From Rhodoferax sp. (GTDB lineage Bacteria > Pseudomonadota > Gammaproteobacteria > Burkholderiales > Burkholderiaceae_C): a stretch of DNA of 64,000 nt. This document shows positions 7,434 through 16,714 of the stretch, one piece after another (positions within the stretch are counted from its first letter, which is position 1; each line of letters opens with the position of its first letter). Location: assembly GCF_028715765.1 (NCBI RefSeq), contig NZ_JAQURE010000003.1:42375-106374 (forward strand), read 5' to 3'. The translations under genes and the position numbers were made by a program. The notes under the pieces were generated by a model that worked only from the letters and a program-made list of their open reading frames with translations, was not told the origin of the DNA and made no database searches.

Positions 7434-8797
7434 TGTGCCGTCCAGCTGCCATGCAGGATGCGAAAGTACGCCAGCGGCGAGTCGCCGTCGGTGAGGATCA
7501 GCGGCAGGTAGGTGAGCTTGGCGGGCGTGCTGCCGCCTTCGATCAAGCGGAACAGCGCGACCTGATCGACGAACCACGGCTCGGGGTGCTGGCCCAGCAG
7601 GCTGAGAATGGTGGCTGAGAGGCGCTGGCAGAACGTGATGGCCGCCTCGGTGGGCTGGAACACCAGGGCCGTGGCCGGGTAGCGGTCCCAAGCATCGCGC
7701 ACGGTACCAAAGCGGGTATAACCAATGTCGCCATCGTCCATGGCGCTCACCAGTTGGGTCGGGTGCCGGAGCGGGTCAACATCGATGTCGGTGACCAGCA
7801 TCGGGCGGTTGTACTTCTGAAGCAGTTCATGCAGAAACAAAAAGCGTTCGCTGGCGAAGAAGGCCTTGCGCTGATTAGGCGTGGCGCCTTGCAGGTTTGC
7901 CTCTCGCTGGGTGAAGTGCAGAGAGAGCCGGGGACTGACGCCGGCCATGGCCTGCAGGACGTCCATCGGCAGTGGGGTACCGGCCTCGACGATGCCATGC
8001 ACATGCAGATGGATGCGAGGGCTGTCTGGCGACGCGTTCAACAACGTGGCAATGCCCTGAGCCAGGCGCAGGCCGTAGCGCTGGATGTACACCGGATCAG
8101 CCGCTACCAGCCAGACGAGCTCGGCGCCTCGGGCATCAAGCCCGGTGAAGACGTCGCCAGGGGCTTGGGCGGCGTCAGGTACCGGCAGGGCAAACAACTG
8201 TTCCAGGGCGTAGGGGTAGCGACTGCGCAGGCTGGCGAGCAAGTCCCTGGCCCGGGCGTGCTGGTAGATCATCAGCCACAGGTCGATCAAGCGGAACTTG
8301 AGAAAGGGGTTGTCGGGACAGGTACTGAGGCCTTCGAGGTAGGCCGATTCCGCTTCGCCGTAGCGATGCAGTTGGCGCAGCGCATTGCCCCGAACGATGA
8401 AAGGCACGGGATTGTGCGCATGGGCAAGGTCCGCCCCGTACAGCGTGGCGAGGTGGCTCAGGTGCTGCTCGGGCGTGAAGGCTGAGAAGCGGCTGTGGAT
8501 GCCCGCGTAGCGCGCGCAGTTCCAGAGGTTTGAAAAGTCGTGCGGTTGTTGTCTGCCACTGGCCCACAAGCGCACGCCCGCTTGCACCGCCCAGACGGGC
8601 TCGACTTCGACGCAGACGGACATCAGCTGTTCCAGTAGCATCTGAGTGCTTGATGGAAGCTGCGTCGATGCATATCCCGTCAGGGGGGCGTTCAGTTCCG
8701 CCACTACCTGGCTTAGTCGGAAAAACAGCTCTTCAGGTCGATTGGGCAGGTCGCGGTAACGCTGTACTTCTGTAATCAGGGTTTCCAGGTCGTTCAT
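7430..8797 (-). CDS. Putative glycosyltransferase with TPR-like N-terminal half
   Basis: A 455-residue protein. The first 190 residues are helical and include TPR-like repeats (around GNALRQLHRYGEAESAYLEG). The second half is alpha/beta and has LVTDIDVDPLR, a DxD-type metal/sugar-nucleotide motif seen in GT-A glycosyltransferases, followed by a region similar to nucleotide-sugar transferases (WFVDQVALFRLIE). The start is taken as ATG 8797; an upstream TTG at 8803 is less likely and neither has a good ribosome binding site. It overlaps the next gene by GTGA. Target sugar unknown; protein or surface-glycan glycosylation is inferred from the island. Confidence 0.55.
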   Translation of the reverse strand: MNDLETLITEVQRYRDLPNRPEELFFRLSQVVAELNAPLTGYASTQLPSSTQMLLEQLMSVCVEVEPVWAVQAGVRLWASGRQQPHDFSNLWNCARYAGIHSRFSAFTPEQHLSHLATLYGADLAHAHNPVPFIVRGNALRQLHRYGEAESAYLEGLSTCPDNPFLKFRLIDLWLMIYQHARARDLLASLRSRYPYALEQLFALPVPDAAQAPGDVFTGLDARGAELVWLVAADPVYIQRYGLRLAQGIATLLNASPDSPRIHLHVHGIVEAGTPLPMDVLQAMAGVSPRLSLHFTQREANLQGATPNQRKAFFASERFLFLHELLQKYNRPMLVTDIDVDPLRHPTQLVSAMDDGDIGYTRFGTVRDAWDRYPATALVFQPTEAAITFCQRLSATILSLLGQHPEPWFVDQVALFRLIEGGSTPAKLTYLPLILTDGDSPLAYFRILHGSWTAQ

Positions 8798-8810
8798 TAG
8801 CAAGGGAAAG

Positions 8811-8855
8811 GCTCACGAAAGCAGCTATTCAAGAAAAAACCTGCCCCTCGTGAGC
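8811..8855 (-). promoter_or_regulatory. Inverted repeat between two minus-strand genes
   Basis: GCTCACGA and TCGTGAGC pair perfectly over 8 bp, extended by GCAG/CTGC inside, with a loop of about 17 nt that includes an A-run. It lies between the TPR/SGNH gene and the glycosyltransferase-like gene. It could be an attenuator, terminator or operator; there is no clear U-tract immediately after the stem on the minus strand. Confidence 0.35.
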
Positions 8856-8929
8856 AAGACAGCCGATCGAATCAGTTTCGATGGCGGCGAGCTCTTGCAG
8901 CTCTGCCTGCAGAACCAGAAGCATCTTTC

Positions 8930-10726
8930 TCACGCTGGCAGCGAAGGTCGTACATAGTAATATTTATCAAAAGCCTCAACCACTGCATCAGGCAACAAGT
9001 GACGACAATCTATATGCCATCGACCGCTTGCTCTACCATCACCCCTATCCGTTAGTGCATACACATCAAGGAATCCCAGACCGGAAGATAATGAAAACTC
9101 CTTCAGGATTAGGTTGAACGACTTGATGAGATGGATCAGTAATCTCTGCTCATCTGCAGTCATTGAATTCATATCGATGTTGCTAGCAGGCACACCACAA
9201 ATGATGACAAAAAGGTTATTAAGGTGAGCAGTCGATATTACAAACCTTACGTATGCGCGAACTGTTTCTTCAATTAATGACTCCAAAGACTTCTCATTTT
9301 TTTTCTTCCAAGCCTTAATAATTCCCTCATCAGGGCGGCAGTCAATTTCGCCTATGGTGAGGAGAACTATTGATGACATAGGCAACCGCCTCATTACTGC
9401 CTCAAATTTTTTCTTATATCGATTTGCGAACTCGTTACCAAGGTGCCATTGTTTGCAACCTGGTATCCACTCGGCTAAGCACTGCATTTTCTCTTGCCGG
9501 CAGTTAACTACAGCACCGTGAGCTGAGAGCGCATGACTTTCACCTACCACGTAAAGTATTCTATTTTCCCGGTTAAGATCATACGATGCTCCCCTTCGCT
9601 GACCGGTCGATAGCAACTTATCCAAATATTCCCTATAGATACGAGCATTTTTATGCTCGATGCCGAGTTGACCTATAATTAACTGAGACGCATTAATATT
9701 GCATCTGCACCGATCATCATCTCCATTTATATAGTCAAGTACCGCTAAATTTACCGCAGCAACCAATCCACTTTTTTCTGGCTCTGTGTTCATCGCGTTT
9801 TGATAAGCTACAGATGCTTGGTTTAGATTATCCAAATCAAGAAGCGTGTGCCCAAGATACAAGTAGGCTCTGCCCAATCTCTTATTAATCTCAAGAGCCC
9901 TCCTGTAAGCGATTACTGCATCGTGCAATCGGCCGAGCGCTCTATACGCGTTGCCAAGATTCATGCATGCTTCTGCATAGTCGTGCTTGATCTCCAATGC
10001 TCGTCTATAGCAAGCAACTGCATCATCTAGGCGCCCTAATTCTTGCAAGGCGTTACCTAAATTATTATGCGCCTCAGGAAAATTAGGGTTTATTTCTAGC
10101 GCCCGAACTCCACTTCTGAATGCCTCGTCAGGACGTGCAAGCTCCGTAAGCGTAATACACAAATTGCTATGCGCTTCGGCATATTCAGGATTGATCCTCA
10201 GTGCTTGGTGATAACACTCAACAGCAGCATCATATTGCCCGATCTCATGCTGGGCGTTACCAAGATTATTGAATGCCTGATAATAATTAGGTCTAAGACT
10301 CAAGGCGCGATGATAGCTCACGATTGCATCGTCGAAATATCCGAGTCCTTTATACACAACGCCTAGGTTGTTGTGCACTTCAGCATCGTCTGGTAAAAGA
10401 TCTGCAGCGGTTTTCATAGGTGAGAGCGCATCTGCTTCTCGCCCCATCTGGCTATATGCCGCCCCAAGGGCTTTCCAACCAATACCAAACGTTGGAAAGC
10501 AGTCAATCATCATCTGGGCAATTGAAGCTGCCTGTTCATATTGCCTCTCTTTGAATAGGGCAACCAACTTTTCTATATCAATGTGACTAGGTGTTGCTTC
10601 AGGTGCTGCTTGCTCCTTTAATCGTTGGGGGAGCTGTTGGGCTATTTCCTTCTTGCTATCCATGCAACATTTCTTATATTTTTTGCCACTACCGCAAGAA
10701 CATAGTGCGTTTCTACTTGCTTTCAT
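8930..10726 (-). CDS. SEC-C / TPR / SGNH-like multidomain protein
   Basis: A 598-residue protein built of three parts. Residues 1-30 hold a SEC-C zinc-binding motif (CSCGSGKKYKKCC). Residues 60-330 are tandem TPR units of the OGT-like type (repeated AEAHNNLGNALQELGR-like units). The C-terminal 200 residues resemble an SGNH/GDSL hydrolase: GESHALS (block I), TIGEIDCR (block III) and HIDCRHL (block V). Such domains deacetylate or acetylate glycans. ATG 10726 is chosen because the longer frame begins inside a terminator. The gene is clearly AT-richer than its neighbours, suggesting transfer. Role in modifying the surface glycan or S-layer is inferred from position. Confidence 0.65.
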   Translation of the reverse strand: MKASRNALCSCGSGKKYKKCCMDSKKEIAQQLPQRLKEQAAPEATPSHIDIEKLVALFKERQYEQAASIAQMMIDCFPTFGIGWKALGAAYSQMGREADALSPMKTAADLLPDDAEVHNNLGVVYKGLGYFDDAIVSYHRALSLRPNYYQAFNNLGNAQHEIGQYDAAVECYHQALRINPEYAEAHSNLCITLTELARPDEAFRSGVRALEINPNFPEAHNNLGNALQELGRLDDAVACYRRALEIKHDYAEACMNLGNAYRALGRLHDAVIAYRRALEINKRLGRAYLYLGHTLLDLDNLNQASVAYQNAMNTEPEKSGLVAAVNLAVLDYINGDDDRCRCNINASQLIIGQLGIEHKNARIYREYLDKLLSTGQRRGASYDLNRENRILYVVGESHALSAHGAVVNCRQEKMQCLAEWIPGCKQWHLGNEFANRYKKKFEAVMRRLPMSSIVLLTIGEIDCRPDEGIIKAWKKKNEKSLESLIEETVRAYVRFVISTAHLNNLFVIICGVPASNIDMNSMTADEQRLLIHLIKSFNLILKEFSLSSGLGFLDVYALTDRGDGRASGRWHIDCRHLLPDAVVEAFDKYYYVRPSLPA

Positions 10727-10785
10727 AGTGTTAGCTTGCTCTCCCGTCGTCTCGCTTCGACACTCTCGGCATTGATTCTCAAAAA

Positions 10786-10814
10786 AAAACCGCCTCATTG
10801 TCTGAGGCGGTTTT
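10786..10814 (-). terminator. Rho-independent terminator, likely bidirectional
   Basis: A perfect 12-bp stem, AAAACCGCCTCA/TGAGGCGGTTTT, with a 5-nt loop, flanked by A and T runs. It lies 46 bp beyond the stop of the S-layer-like gene and insulates it from the following minus-strand gene. Confidence 0.85.
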
Positions 10815-10860
10815 AAAGCTAATACACCCTCAATTTTTTGAGGATGTACTCCGCGTTTAT

Positions 10861-13800
10861 TTAGCCGATGGCGACCAGGTTAACCGTAACAGCGCTTGCG
10901 CCGATTGCAGTAACACCGGTAACGCCGACCAGCTCGATCACGGAGTCGCTTGCACCCTGGTTGAACACGATGGTGGCATCAGCCGTACCGTCGCTGTTGC
11001 TGTCGAAAGCGAAAGCAACCGTGTCACCAGCGGTGCTGATGTTGGTCGCAACGTAGGACAGAACATCAGCCAGGTTGGCTTCATTGACAGTCAGGGCAGT
11101 CGTGAAGCTGTCGATGTCATCAAACGTGATGATACCGCTGGCGATGGCGTGCGACTTGATGGTGCCGCTGTCGGTACCGTTGGTGCCAGCAGTGTTAGCT
11201 GCAACGTTCGCGGTGTCGAAGTCGAGAACGTCGGAGCGGTCAGTGCCATCAGCCTTCAGGAAGCCAGTGATCTTGTCACGAGCAGCAGCAGTGGAGTCAC
11301 CATCAACAACCTTGAAGCTGATCAACGCAGTAGCGGTCGTGTCGTTGGTGTGCGACACAGTGATCGTGTCAGCGCCAGTACCACCGTTGACCACGATGTT
11401 GCCCGAGGTGGTTGCCAGCAGGTTACCAATCGTCAGGCTGATCTTGTCGGCACCAGCGCCGCTTCCAACCGTGATGTTAGAAGCCGCACCAGCAGCACCA
11501 ACCCAAGAGCTAGCAGTCAGCGACACATCATCAGCACCGCTACCAGTGTTGATGGAGAGGTCTTCGCTGGTTGCGTTACCAAGACCAGCGGAAGTTGCCA
11601 CAACCTTGGCTGCACCAGTGAAGGAGGCCAAGTCGATAGAGATCGTGGCTGCGTCAGCGACGGTACCGGTGGTCAGCGTGACACCCGAAGCCTTGAAGTT
11701 GTTATCAAAGAAACCGCCGGTCGTGAAGGTCAGAGCGGTGGTGTTTGCCAGAGTGACTTTTTCAACATTCGTGACGTACTGGAAGCGTGCGTCAGTAAAC
11801 GTTGCATCAGCAGCTGCAAACGTCAGCGTGTCAGTACCTGCACCGCCGTCGATCTTCAGAGAAGCCTGGGCGTTGTTGACGTTGTTCAGGCCAGTCAAGC
11901 TAGTAGAGATGGCGTCGTCACCAGCACCAGCGTTGTACGTGACATATTCACCAGCAACACCAGCCACAGCAGCCAGCGCGGTTTCGATGGTGTCACCGTT
12001 GGCAGTGGTAGTGATAGAGGAACCCTTGATCACTTCACCTTCCACGCGCATCGCAGCAGTGCCGGACAGCGTATTGGCAACAGTCACAGCCTTGCTGGTG
12101 CTATCCAGAATCAGATTGACAGCGTAAGCGCCAGCAAGGTTGATCGCGGTCAGGTCAGTTGCAGCAGCAAAGCTAACGATGTTGGCGGCAGCGTTGGTTT
12201 CGTCGACGTTACCAGAGGAGGAGGTGACGTTCAGAGTTTCAAAACCGTTGACGGTTGCGCCAGCCAAGTCAGCGGAAGCGGTAGCCGTGGCGTTCTGCAG
12301 CGTCACAGACAGCACATCGGCGGTGCCGGTAGCAGTAGTCAGCGCCAGGGTAACCGCGGTGTGATCAACCTTGTTGGTCACAGCAGCGGCTTGCGTTGCG
12401 TTCAGGCCAGTGAAACCACCGTTGATGCCGTTGGTGATGACCGAGGTCACGCCGGTGTAGCCATCAGCAGAGATGTTGCTGGTGGTGTTGTTTTGCAGCG
12501 TTTCGAAGCTGGTGTAAACAGCGCGCTTAGCGGCACTGTCCACATCCGTCGTCGCAGCCACAGCCAGCGTATCAGTACCGTCGCCGCCAGAGATTGCGCC
12601 AGCGGTCGTGGTGTTCACGGCTGCGGTAGTGACAACGTCGTTGCCAGCACCGAAGGTGGCCGTCTTCACGCCAGTGTTCAGGGTGATGGTGTCAACACCA
12701 GCGCCGCCCTTGTAGTCTTCGGTACCGGTACCCAGCGTGGCCTTCACGCCACCAGCGGTCAGACCAGAAGCGTTGATGGTCTTGATGGTGTTGTCGAGAG
12801 CGGCGGTGAGCTCAACCGTGGTCGCAGCGCCGGAGATGGTCACAGCACCGTCAGTACCCACTTGGTCGGTAGCCTGGGACAGGAGGTCACCCTTCAAGTT
12901 GGAGGCGGCGTTGATAGTGACGGAAGTCAGGGATGCCTGGGCCAGATCAACGGTGCCGATGGTATTGGCTGCGCCGGTGGAGTTGATTGTGGCAGACGTG
13001 GCAGTACCGGTAATGGTCACGCCGGCAGTCATCTTCGTGCCGTCAGCGATATTCAGGGTTACGGCGTCAGTCGTTGTGGCATAGCCAGCCACAACAGCAC
13101 CACCAACAACGGTGCCGTTACCGATCACGCCGAATGCGGCGCCAGTGCCAAGATTGGAGAAGGTAACGGAGTCGGTGGAACGATCAGCATTGAAAGAGGT
13201 TGCGCCAACGAAGTTGCTCGCGTTAACCGTCAGAACCTCAGCAGTTGCATTGCCATCAACGTTACGGACATTGACAGTTTCGATGCCGCTAACCAGCGCG
13301 CCCGGCAGGGTCACAACTGCGTCGTCGGTCGCGGTGATATTGAGAACGTCGGTACCAGCGCCGCCAGCCAGAACGTCAGAGACGTTGAAGGTGCTGGTAG
13401 CAGCACCGTCGTAGGTGCCGGTGAAGGTGTCATTGCCCGTGCCGCCGGTCAGGTTGTCCGTACCAGTAGTGAGCGTGAAAGCCGAGCCAGTAGTGAGCGT
13501 GCCCAAGCCACTTACTGTAGTTGCCACACCCGTGACAGCAGCTGCAGCAGTAGCTTGGCTGGTCACGCCTGACAAATATGTGCGACCTGCAGCAGCAGAA
13601 GCGCTGCCCACTTGCGAATAAGCCGCATTGAGGGTTGGATCTGTCAGCGCATTGCTAAACGCGTCGATGGCAATCAGCTTGGACTGCGCGGGCAGTTTGT
13701 AAGCGTCAGGCACATTGGTGGCGCCCAGGTACGAAGCGAAGATAGTCCATGCAGCAGCTTCGCGCGAAACGCTGCCGTTGGCAATCAAATTGCCCCAGGC

Positions 13801-14049
13801 GGTTTGCTCAAACGCGCTAGCAGCAAAGCCAAACTGGTTCAAAAAGATTTTGTTAACAAGAGTCGACACACTGTCAGTGGCGGCAAACACACCTTCGGCC
13901 ACAGCCACGTTGTAAAACGCGGTTTGCAATGCAGCCGATGGTTGGTCGCCTTGGGCGGTGGTCAGGGTGGCCGTGTTTGAGCGCCACTGTGTGTCAGCAG
14001 CACGCCCCATGTAGGCCAAAAATAGTTGGTCAGCAACAGCAATTGACAT
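10861..14049 (-). CDS. S-layer/RTX-like secreted protein
   Basis: A 1062-residue protein rich in Ala, Thr, Gly, Val and Asp, with almost no Cys and few Lys or Arg. There is no N-terminal signal peptide; it begins MSIAVADQLFLAYMGRAADT. From about residue 200 it carries scattered Ca-binding RTX-like motifs of the GG-x-G-x-D type (for example GGTGNDTFTG, GGAGTDTLTF, GGTGADTITV) among repeated beta-strand segments. This pattern, typical of proteins exported by type I systems and of RsaA-like S-layers, suggests a surface layer or large adhesin. ATG 14049 follows GGAG at good spacing. Codon use is strongly biased, as in a highly expressed gene. The exporter at 27.9-34.2 kb is the best candidate secretion machine. 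Confidence 0.82.
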   Translation of the reverse strand: MSIAVADQLFLAYMGRAADTQWRSNTATLTTAQGDQPSAALQTAFYNVAVAEGVFAATDSVSTLVNKIFLNQFGFAASAFEQTAWGNLIANGSVSREAAAWTIFASYLGATNVPDAYKLPAQSKLIAIDAFSNALTDPTLNAAYSQVGSASAAAGRTYLSGVTSQATAAAAVTGVATTVSGLGTLTTGSAFTLTTGTDNLTGGTGNDTFTGTYDGAATSTFNVSDVLAGGAGTDVLNITATDDAVVTLPGALVSGIETVNVRNVDGNATAEVLTVNASNFVGATSFNADRSTDSVTFSNLGTGAAFGVIGNGTVVGGAVVAGYATTTDAVTLNIADGTKMTAGVTITGTATSATINSTGAANTIGTVDLAQASLTSVTINAASNLKGDLLSQATDQVGTDGAVTISGAATTVELTAALDNTIKTINASGLTAGGVKATLGTGTEDYKGGAGVDTITLNTGVKTATFGAGNDVVTTAAVNTTTAGAISGGDGTDTLAVAATTDVDSAAKRAVYTSFETLQNNTTSNISADGYTGVTSVITNGINGGFTGLNATQAAAVTNKVDHTAVTLALTTATGTADVLSVTLQNATATASADLAGATVNGFETLNVTSSSGNVDETNAAANIVSFAAATDLTAINLAGAYAVNLILDSTSKAVTVANTLSGTAAMRVEGEVIKGSSITTTANGDTIETALAAVAGVAGEYVTYNAGAGDDAISTSLTGLNNVNNAQASLKIDGGAGTDTLTFAAADATFTDARFQYVTNVEKVTLANTTALTFTTGGFFDNNFKASGVTLTTGTVADAATISIDLASFTGAAKVVATSAGLGNATSEDLSINTGSGADDVSLTASSWVGAAGAASNITVGSGAGADKISLTIGNLLATTSGNIVVNGGTGADTITVSHTNDTTATALISFKVVDGDSTAAARDKITGFLKADGTDRSDVLDFDTANVAANTAGTNGTDSGTIKSHAIASGIITFDDIDSFTTALTVNEANLADVLSYVATNISTAGDTVAFAFDSNSDGTADATIVFNQGASDSVIELVGVTGVTAIGASAVTVNLVAIG

Positions 14050-14168
14050 ATAAATCTCCAAAAAAGTAAAACAACTGAAACCAAATTTTCGACAACATTC
14101 GACGCGAATCAAACGCTGAAGACATTGAGAATGTTAGCAGAAAGTAAACTTTCTACGCACATGCTCAT

Positions 14169-14174
14169 TGTTTA
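14169..14174 (-). promoter_or_regulatory. Possible -10 element of the S-layer-like gene
   Basis: The minus strand reads TAAACA here, a poor but usable -10 match. Placed against the CRP-type site centred near 14202.5, it puts the site close to -41 of a start near 14162, the class II geometry. The 5' leader would be about 110 nt. This is an inferred promoter. Confidence 0.35.
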
Positions 14175-14194
14175 CGATGTGTCTGCACCCAAGA

Positions 14195-14210
14195 TGTGAT
14201 GTGCATCACA
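14195..14210. promoter_or_regulatory. CRP-type operator upstream of the S-layer-like gene
   Basis: TGTGATGTGCATCACA is a perfect match to the CRP consensus TGTGA-N6-TCACA, extended by GA/TC on both sides (GATGTGAT...ATCACATC). It lies about 150 bp upstream of the S-layer-like start codon, just downstream of the glycosyltransferase gene. The Crp-like protein encoded at 22747 keeps the contact residues expected for this half site. Confidence 0.75.
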
Positions 14211-14232
14211 TCGATGCATGCCGAGCCCGATG

Positions 14233-15651
14233 CTATAGGTGGCTTGCCAGTTTGGAGGCTGCACGCTGCCAATTGCATTTGGCAAGGATGTGGGCGCCAT
14301 AGGCCAGCGATTCTGCTCGCAGGGTGGGGCTGTGGTGCATGCGCAACATCGCTTGGGCTATGCTTTCATCTGAACTTGGGTCAAATTGGCAGTTGGGAGG
14401 GGTGACCTCGGTCAAAGATGACGTGCCTGAGGCTAGGGCTGGCACACCAAAATGGTAGCTCTCTAGCACCGGCAGCCCCAAACCTTCATAGAGTGAGGGG
14501 AACACCGTAGCGAAGGCGTTGCTGTAGCAAGTGGCCAGTACCGCATCGCTGACATAGCCTGTGATGATGATGTCTACGCCGGGTTGCATTCGCAAGGTGT
14601 CTGCCAAAGACACCAGGTCTTTGCGCTGCGCAGGGCGCAGGTTGCAGGCAATCACTAAGGCTGGGCGGCCTTGCGCTGGTGCCAATTCAGCCAAGACGCT
14701 GGCAAAGGCGCGCACCAGGCCTTGCACGTTTTTACGAAAGTCGTCCCCGCCTACATACAGCCAATAAGGTGCACGCAGCACAAAGCGCTCGCCTTGCTCA
14801 TTGCAAATTTCAATGTTTTGTGGATCTGCTGGCCGGGTTGGCGCTGTGAGCCAGCGGGTTTCGTCAATGCCGCCGTAGATATTGGTGATGCTGCTGGGTG
14901 GTAAATTACCAATACGTATGATATCTTCGCGCGCACATTCGCTGATGGCAAACAGGTGATGCACTGCTGGCAGTAGACTGAGCTGGTAGGCGTAGCGCCG
15001 CGCCAGGTAGGGGTCTGCCAGGTATTGTTGCGGATATAACCAGGGGATGAGGTCGTAAACAATGGCGCTGAGGTGGGGACGAAAGCGAGCCAGTTCTGCC
15101 GGAAACAGCTCTTCTGCATCTTTGTGTAGCTCAAAAATGCAGCTTTGCAAGAAATGGCTGACATGCGGCAGGGCGCTGATTTCGGCTGCTCCGTACACTA
15201 TGCGGCCATGCGCCTTGAGAGCGGCTATGGCATCGGGCATGGGCTGAGTTGGGTCCACCAGATAGGCCATGTCGGCATCGACCAAATGCGTTGGCAGTGC
15301 CTGTGCCAGCGCTGTGGTGTAGCGGGGTATGCCGCGCTCGCGCATGCTGATTTGGGTGATGCGCATGTCCATCAAGACCAACCGGCGCATTGGGCTGGTG
15401 ACAGGGCCGATGGTGCCTGCTGCAAGCTGTGGTTGACCCACACGCATGAGGTGCAGCGCCCCCTCAAGCTTAAGGAGTCTAAGCTCTAGCCCCGGATTGG
15501 GTTCGGTGACAGGAACCCGGCCTGCATCAGCGCGGCGAGAGCGCCAGTTGTGCCAAGGTGCTAATACACGATGTACCACAAAGTGTTTGGCGCGTGGAAA
15601 AGGGTGAAACAACATGCTGGCCAGGCGTAGTCCCCAAGGTTTGCTGCTCAT
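14233..15651 (-). CDS. Family 4-type glycosyltransferase
   Basis: A 472-residue GT-B glycosyltransferase of the GT4 (GT1_mtfB-like) type. The C-terminal half carries the nucleotide-sugar binding signature FPSLYEGLGLPVLESYHFGVPALA (given by its core, E-G-L-G-L-P-V-L-E, about residue 385), and YWLYVGGDDFRKNVQGL near residue 297 is the usual loop between domains. The first 90 residues are basic and not conserved. ATG 15651 follows a GAGG ribosome binding site; a TTG at 15663 is the alternative. It overlaps or adjoins the upstream methyltransferase stop. Likely adds a sugar, in a mannosyl- or rhamnosyl-transferase manner, to a polysaccharide exported by Wzm/Wzt. Confidence 0.85.
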   Translation of the reverse strand: MSSKPWGLRLASMLFHPFPRAKHFVVHRVLAPWHNWRSRRADAGRVPVTEPNPGLELRLLKLEGALHLMRVGQPQLAAGTIGPVTSPMRRLVLMDMRITQISMRERGIPRYTTALAQALPTHLVDADMAYLVDPTQPMPDAIAALKAHGRIVYGAAEISALPHVSHFLQSCIFELHKDAEELFPAELARFRPHLSAIVYDLIPWLYPQQYLADPYLARRYAYQLSLLPAVHHLFAISECAREDIIRIGNLPPSSITNIYGGIDETRWLTAPTRPADPQNIEICNEQGERFVLRAPYWLYVGGDDFRKNVQGLVRAFASVLAELAPAQGRPALVIACNLRPAQRKDLVSLADTLRMQPGVDIIITGYVSDAVLATCYSNAFATVFPSLYEGLGLPVLESYHFGVPALASGTSSLTEVTPPNCQFDPSSDESIAQAMLRMHHSPTLRAESLAYGAHILAKCNWQRAASKLASHL

Positions 15652-15659
15652 GCTGAGCC

Positions 15660-16700
15660 TCAACGCGGTTTGTGTGCAAGCAAGCCGTAGTCTAGGGGGC
15701 CATCTATGCTGGGCAACACGTCAACGTCTACGGTGGCATGGTCGGGGCCGTCGGTGCGTAAATAAAAGCGGGCTGTGCGCACGGGGTCAAAACCCGCTTG
15801 CGCAACGTAAAAACGCAGCATGGCCGGTGGCAGTGGGCGAATGTGGGTGGGGTCGTACCAAAAGGTGCAGCCTCCCACCACCAGGTTTTCGGGGTTGGGG
15901 GTTTCGAGGATAAGCAAACCACCGGGCATGAGGGCGCGAAAGGCAGCCTCTATCAACACCATGATTTGATCAAAGGGCAGGTGCTCTACCAAATGGAAGG
16001 CGCTGACGACGGAGAGCGAACCTGAGTCCAGGTTGTTGAGGTGTGCCACTGCGTCTGCCAAGACCACTTCTAGGCCCTGAGCTCGTGCGGCATCGGCCAT
16101 GTTGGGGTTGAGGTCTACGCCTAGCACTGTGAAGTTGTTGCGTTTGAGCTCTAGCATCCATTCGCCGCGGCCGCAGCCGATGTCTAGCATGGGTTTTTGG
16201 CTGCCCAAGGCCATGATTTCACGCACGTGGGGGATGTACCAGCGCACGCGCTCCTCTACTTTCCAACGTCCTCTGAAAGCATCTTCAAACTTTAGATAAA
16301 TGTCGGGCGCAGTTAGGCGAGATGCCAGCGGTGCCAGCATGGTGTTGCCCTGTGCCGCAAGCAGGGCTTGGGTAGTGCGCTCTAGGGTGCGGCTGTTGGT
16401 GGCAAGCGTGGTTTTCCATTCGTTGCGCTGGCTGGTGATGGCGTGGCTGATTTCACCGCGAAAAGATTCAAACTGTCGATCAAATTGATCAGTCAAATTG
16501 GTGATGGCTTGCGAGGTGTTTTGTGCTGCTTGTGCTGTGTCCTGATGGGCACAGGTGGAAGCGTGTTGGACGGCTAGACCAAGCTCTGTGAGGCGCTGAT
16601 TGAGTTCGGTTTCAATGCGTCCAATGGTGGCTAGCCGGTGCACCCACCGAAAAATTTTGCCCAAAAGCGGAAGCTGGTAAATGCCTTGATAGTTTTTCAT
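15660..16700 (-). CDS. SAM-dependent methyltransferase with N-terminal coiled coil
   Basis: A 346-residue class I methyltransferase. Residues 30-115 form a long helical, probably coiled-coil region. Motif I is MLDIGCGRGEW at about residue 171, followed by VLGVDLN and the acidic loop. HLVEHLP is the usual core strand. The layout (helical arm plus methyltransferase in an O-antigen setting) recalls enzymes that methylate and cap the end of a polysaccharide, as WbdD does, though no kinase part is seen. It sits in a run of minus-strand genes with the GT4 enzyme just downstream. Substrate inferred. Confidence 0.75.
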   Translation of the reverse strand: MKNYQGIYQLPLLGKIFRWVHRLATIGRIETELNQRLTELGLAVQHASTCAHQDTAQAAQNTSQAITNLTDQFDRQFESFRGEISHAITSQRNEWKTTLATNSRTLERTTQALLAAQGNTMLAPLASRLTAPDIYLKFEDAFRGRWKVEERVRWYIPHVREIMALGSQKPMLDIGCGRGEWMLELKRNNFTVLGVDLNPNMADAARAQGLEVVLADAVAHLNNLDSGSLSVVSAFHLVEHLPFDQIMVLIEAAFRALMPGGLLILETPNPENLVVGGCTFWYDPTHIRPLPPAMLRFYVAQAGFDPVRTARFYLRTDGPDHATVDVDVLPSIDGPLDYGLLAHKPR

Positions 16701-16714
16701 GTTTGGGATCCAGC

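Noticed and set aside
10798..13572. A 924-residue plus-strand open frame opposite the S-layer-like gene
   Set aside because: It is a shadow made by the biased Ala/Thr/Gly codons of the real gene. The protein is low complexity in Ser/Gly/Arg/Val, matches no family, and its start lies in the terminator loop.
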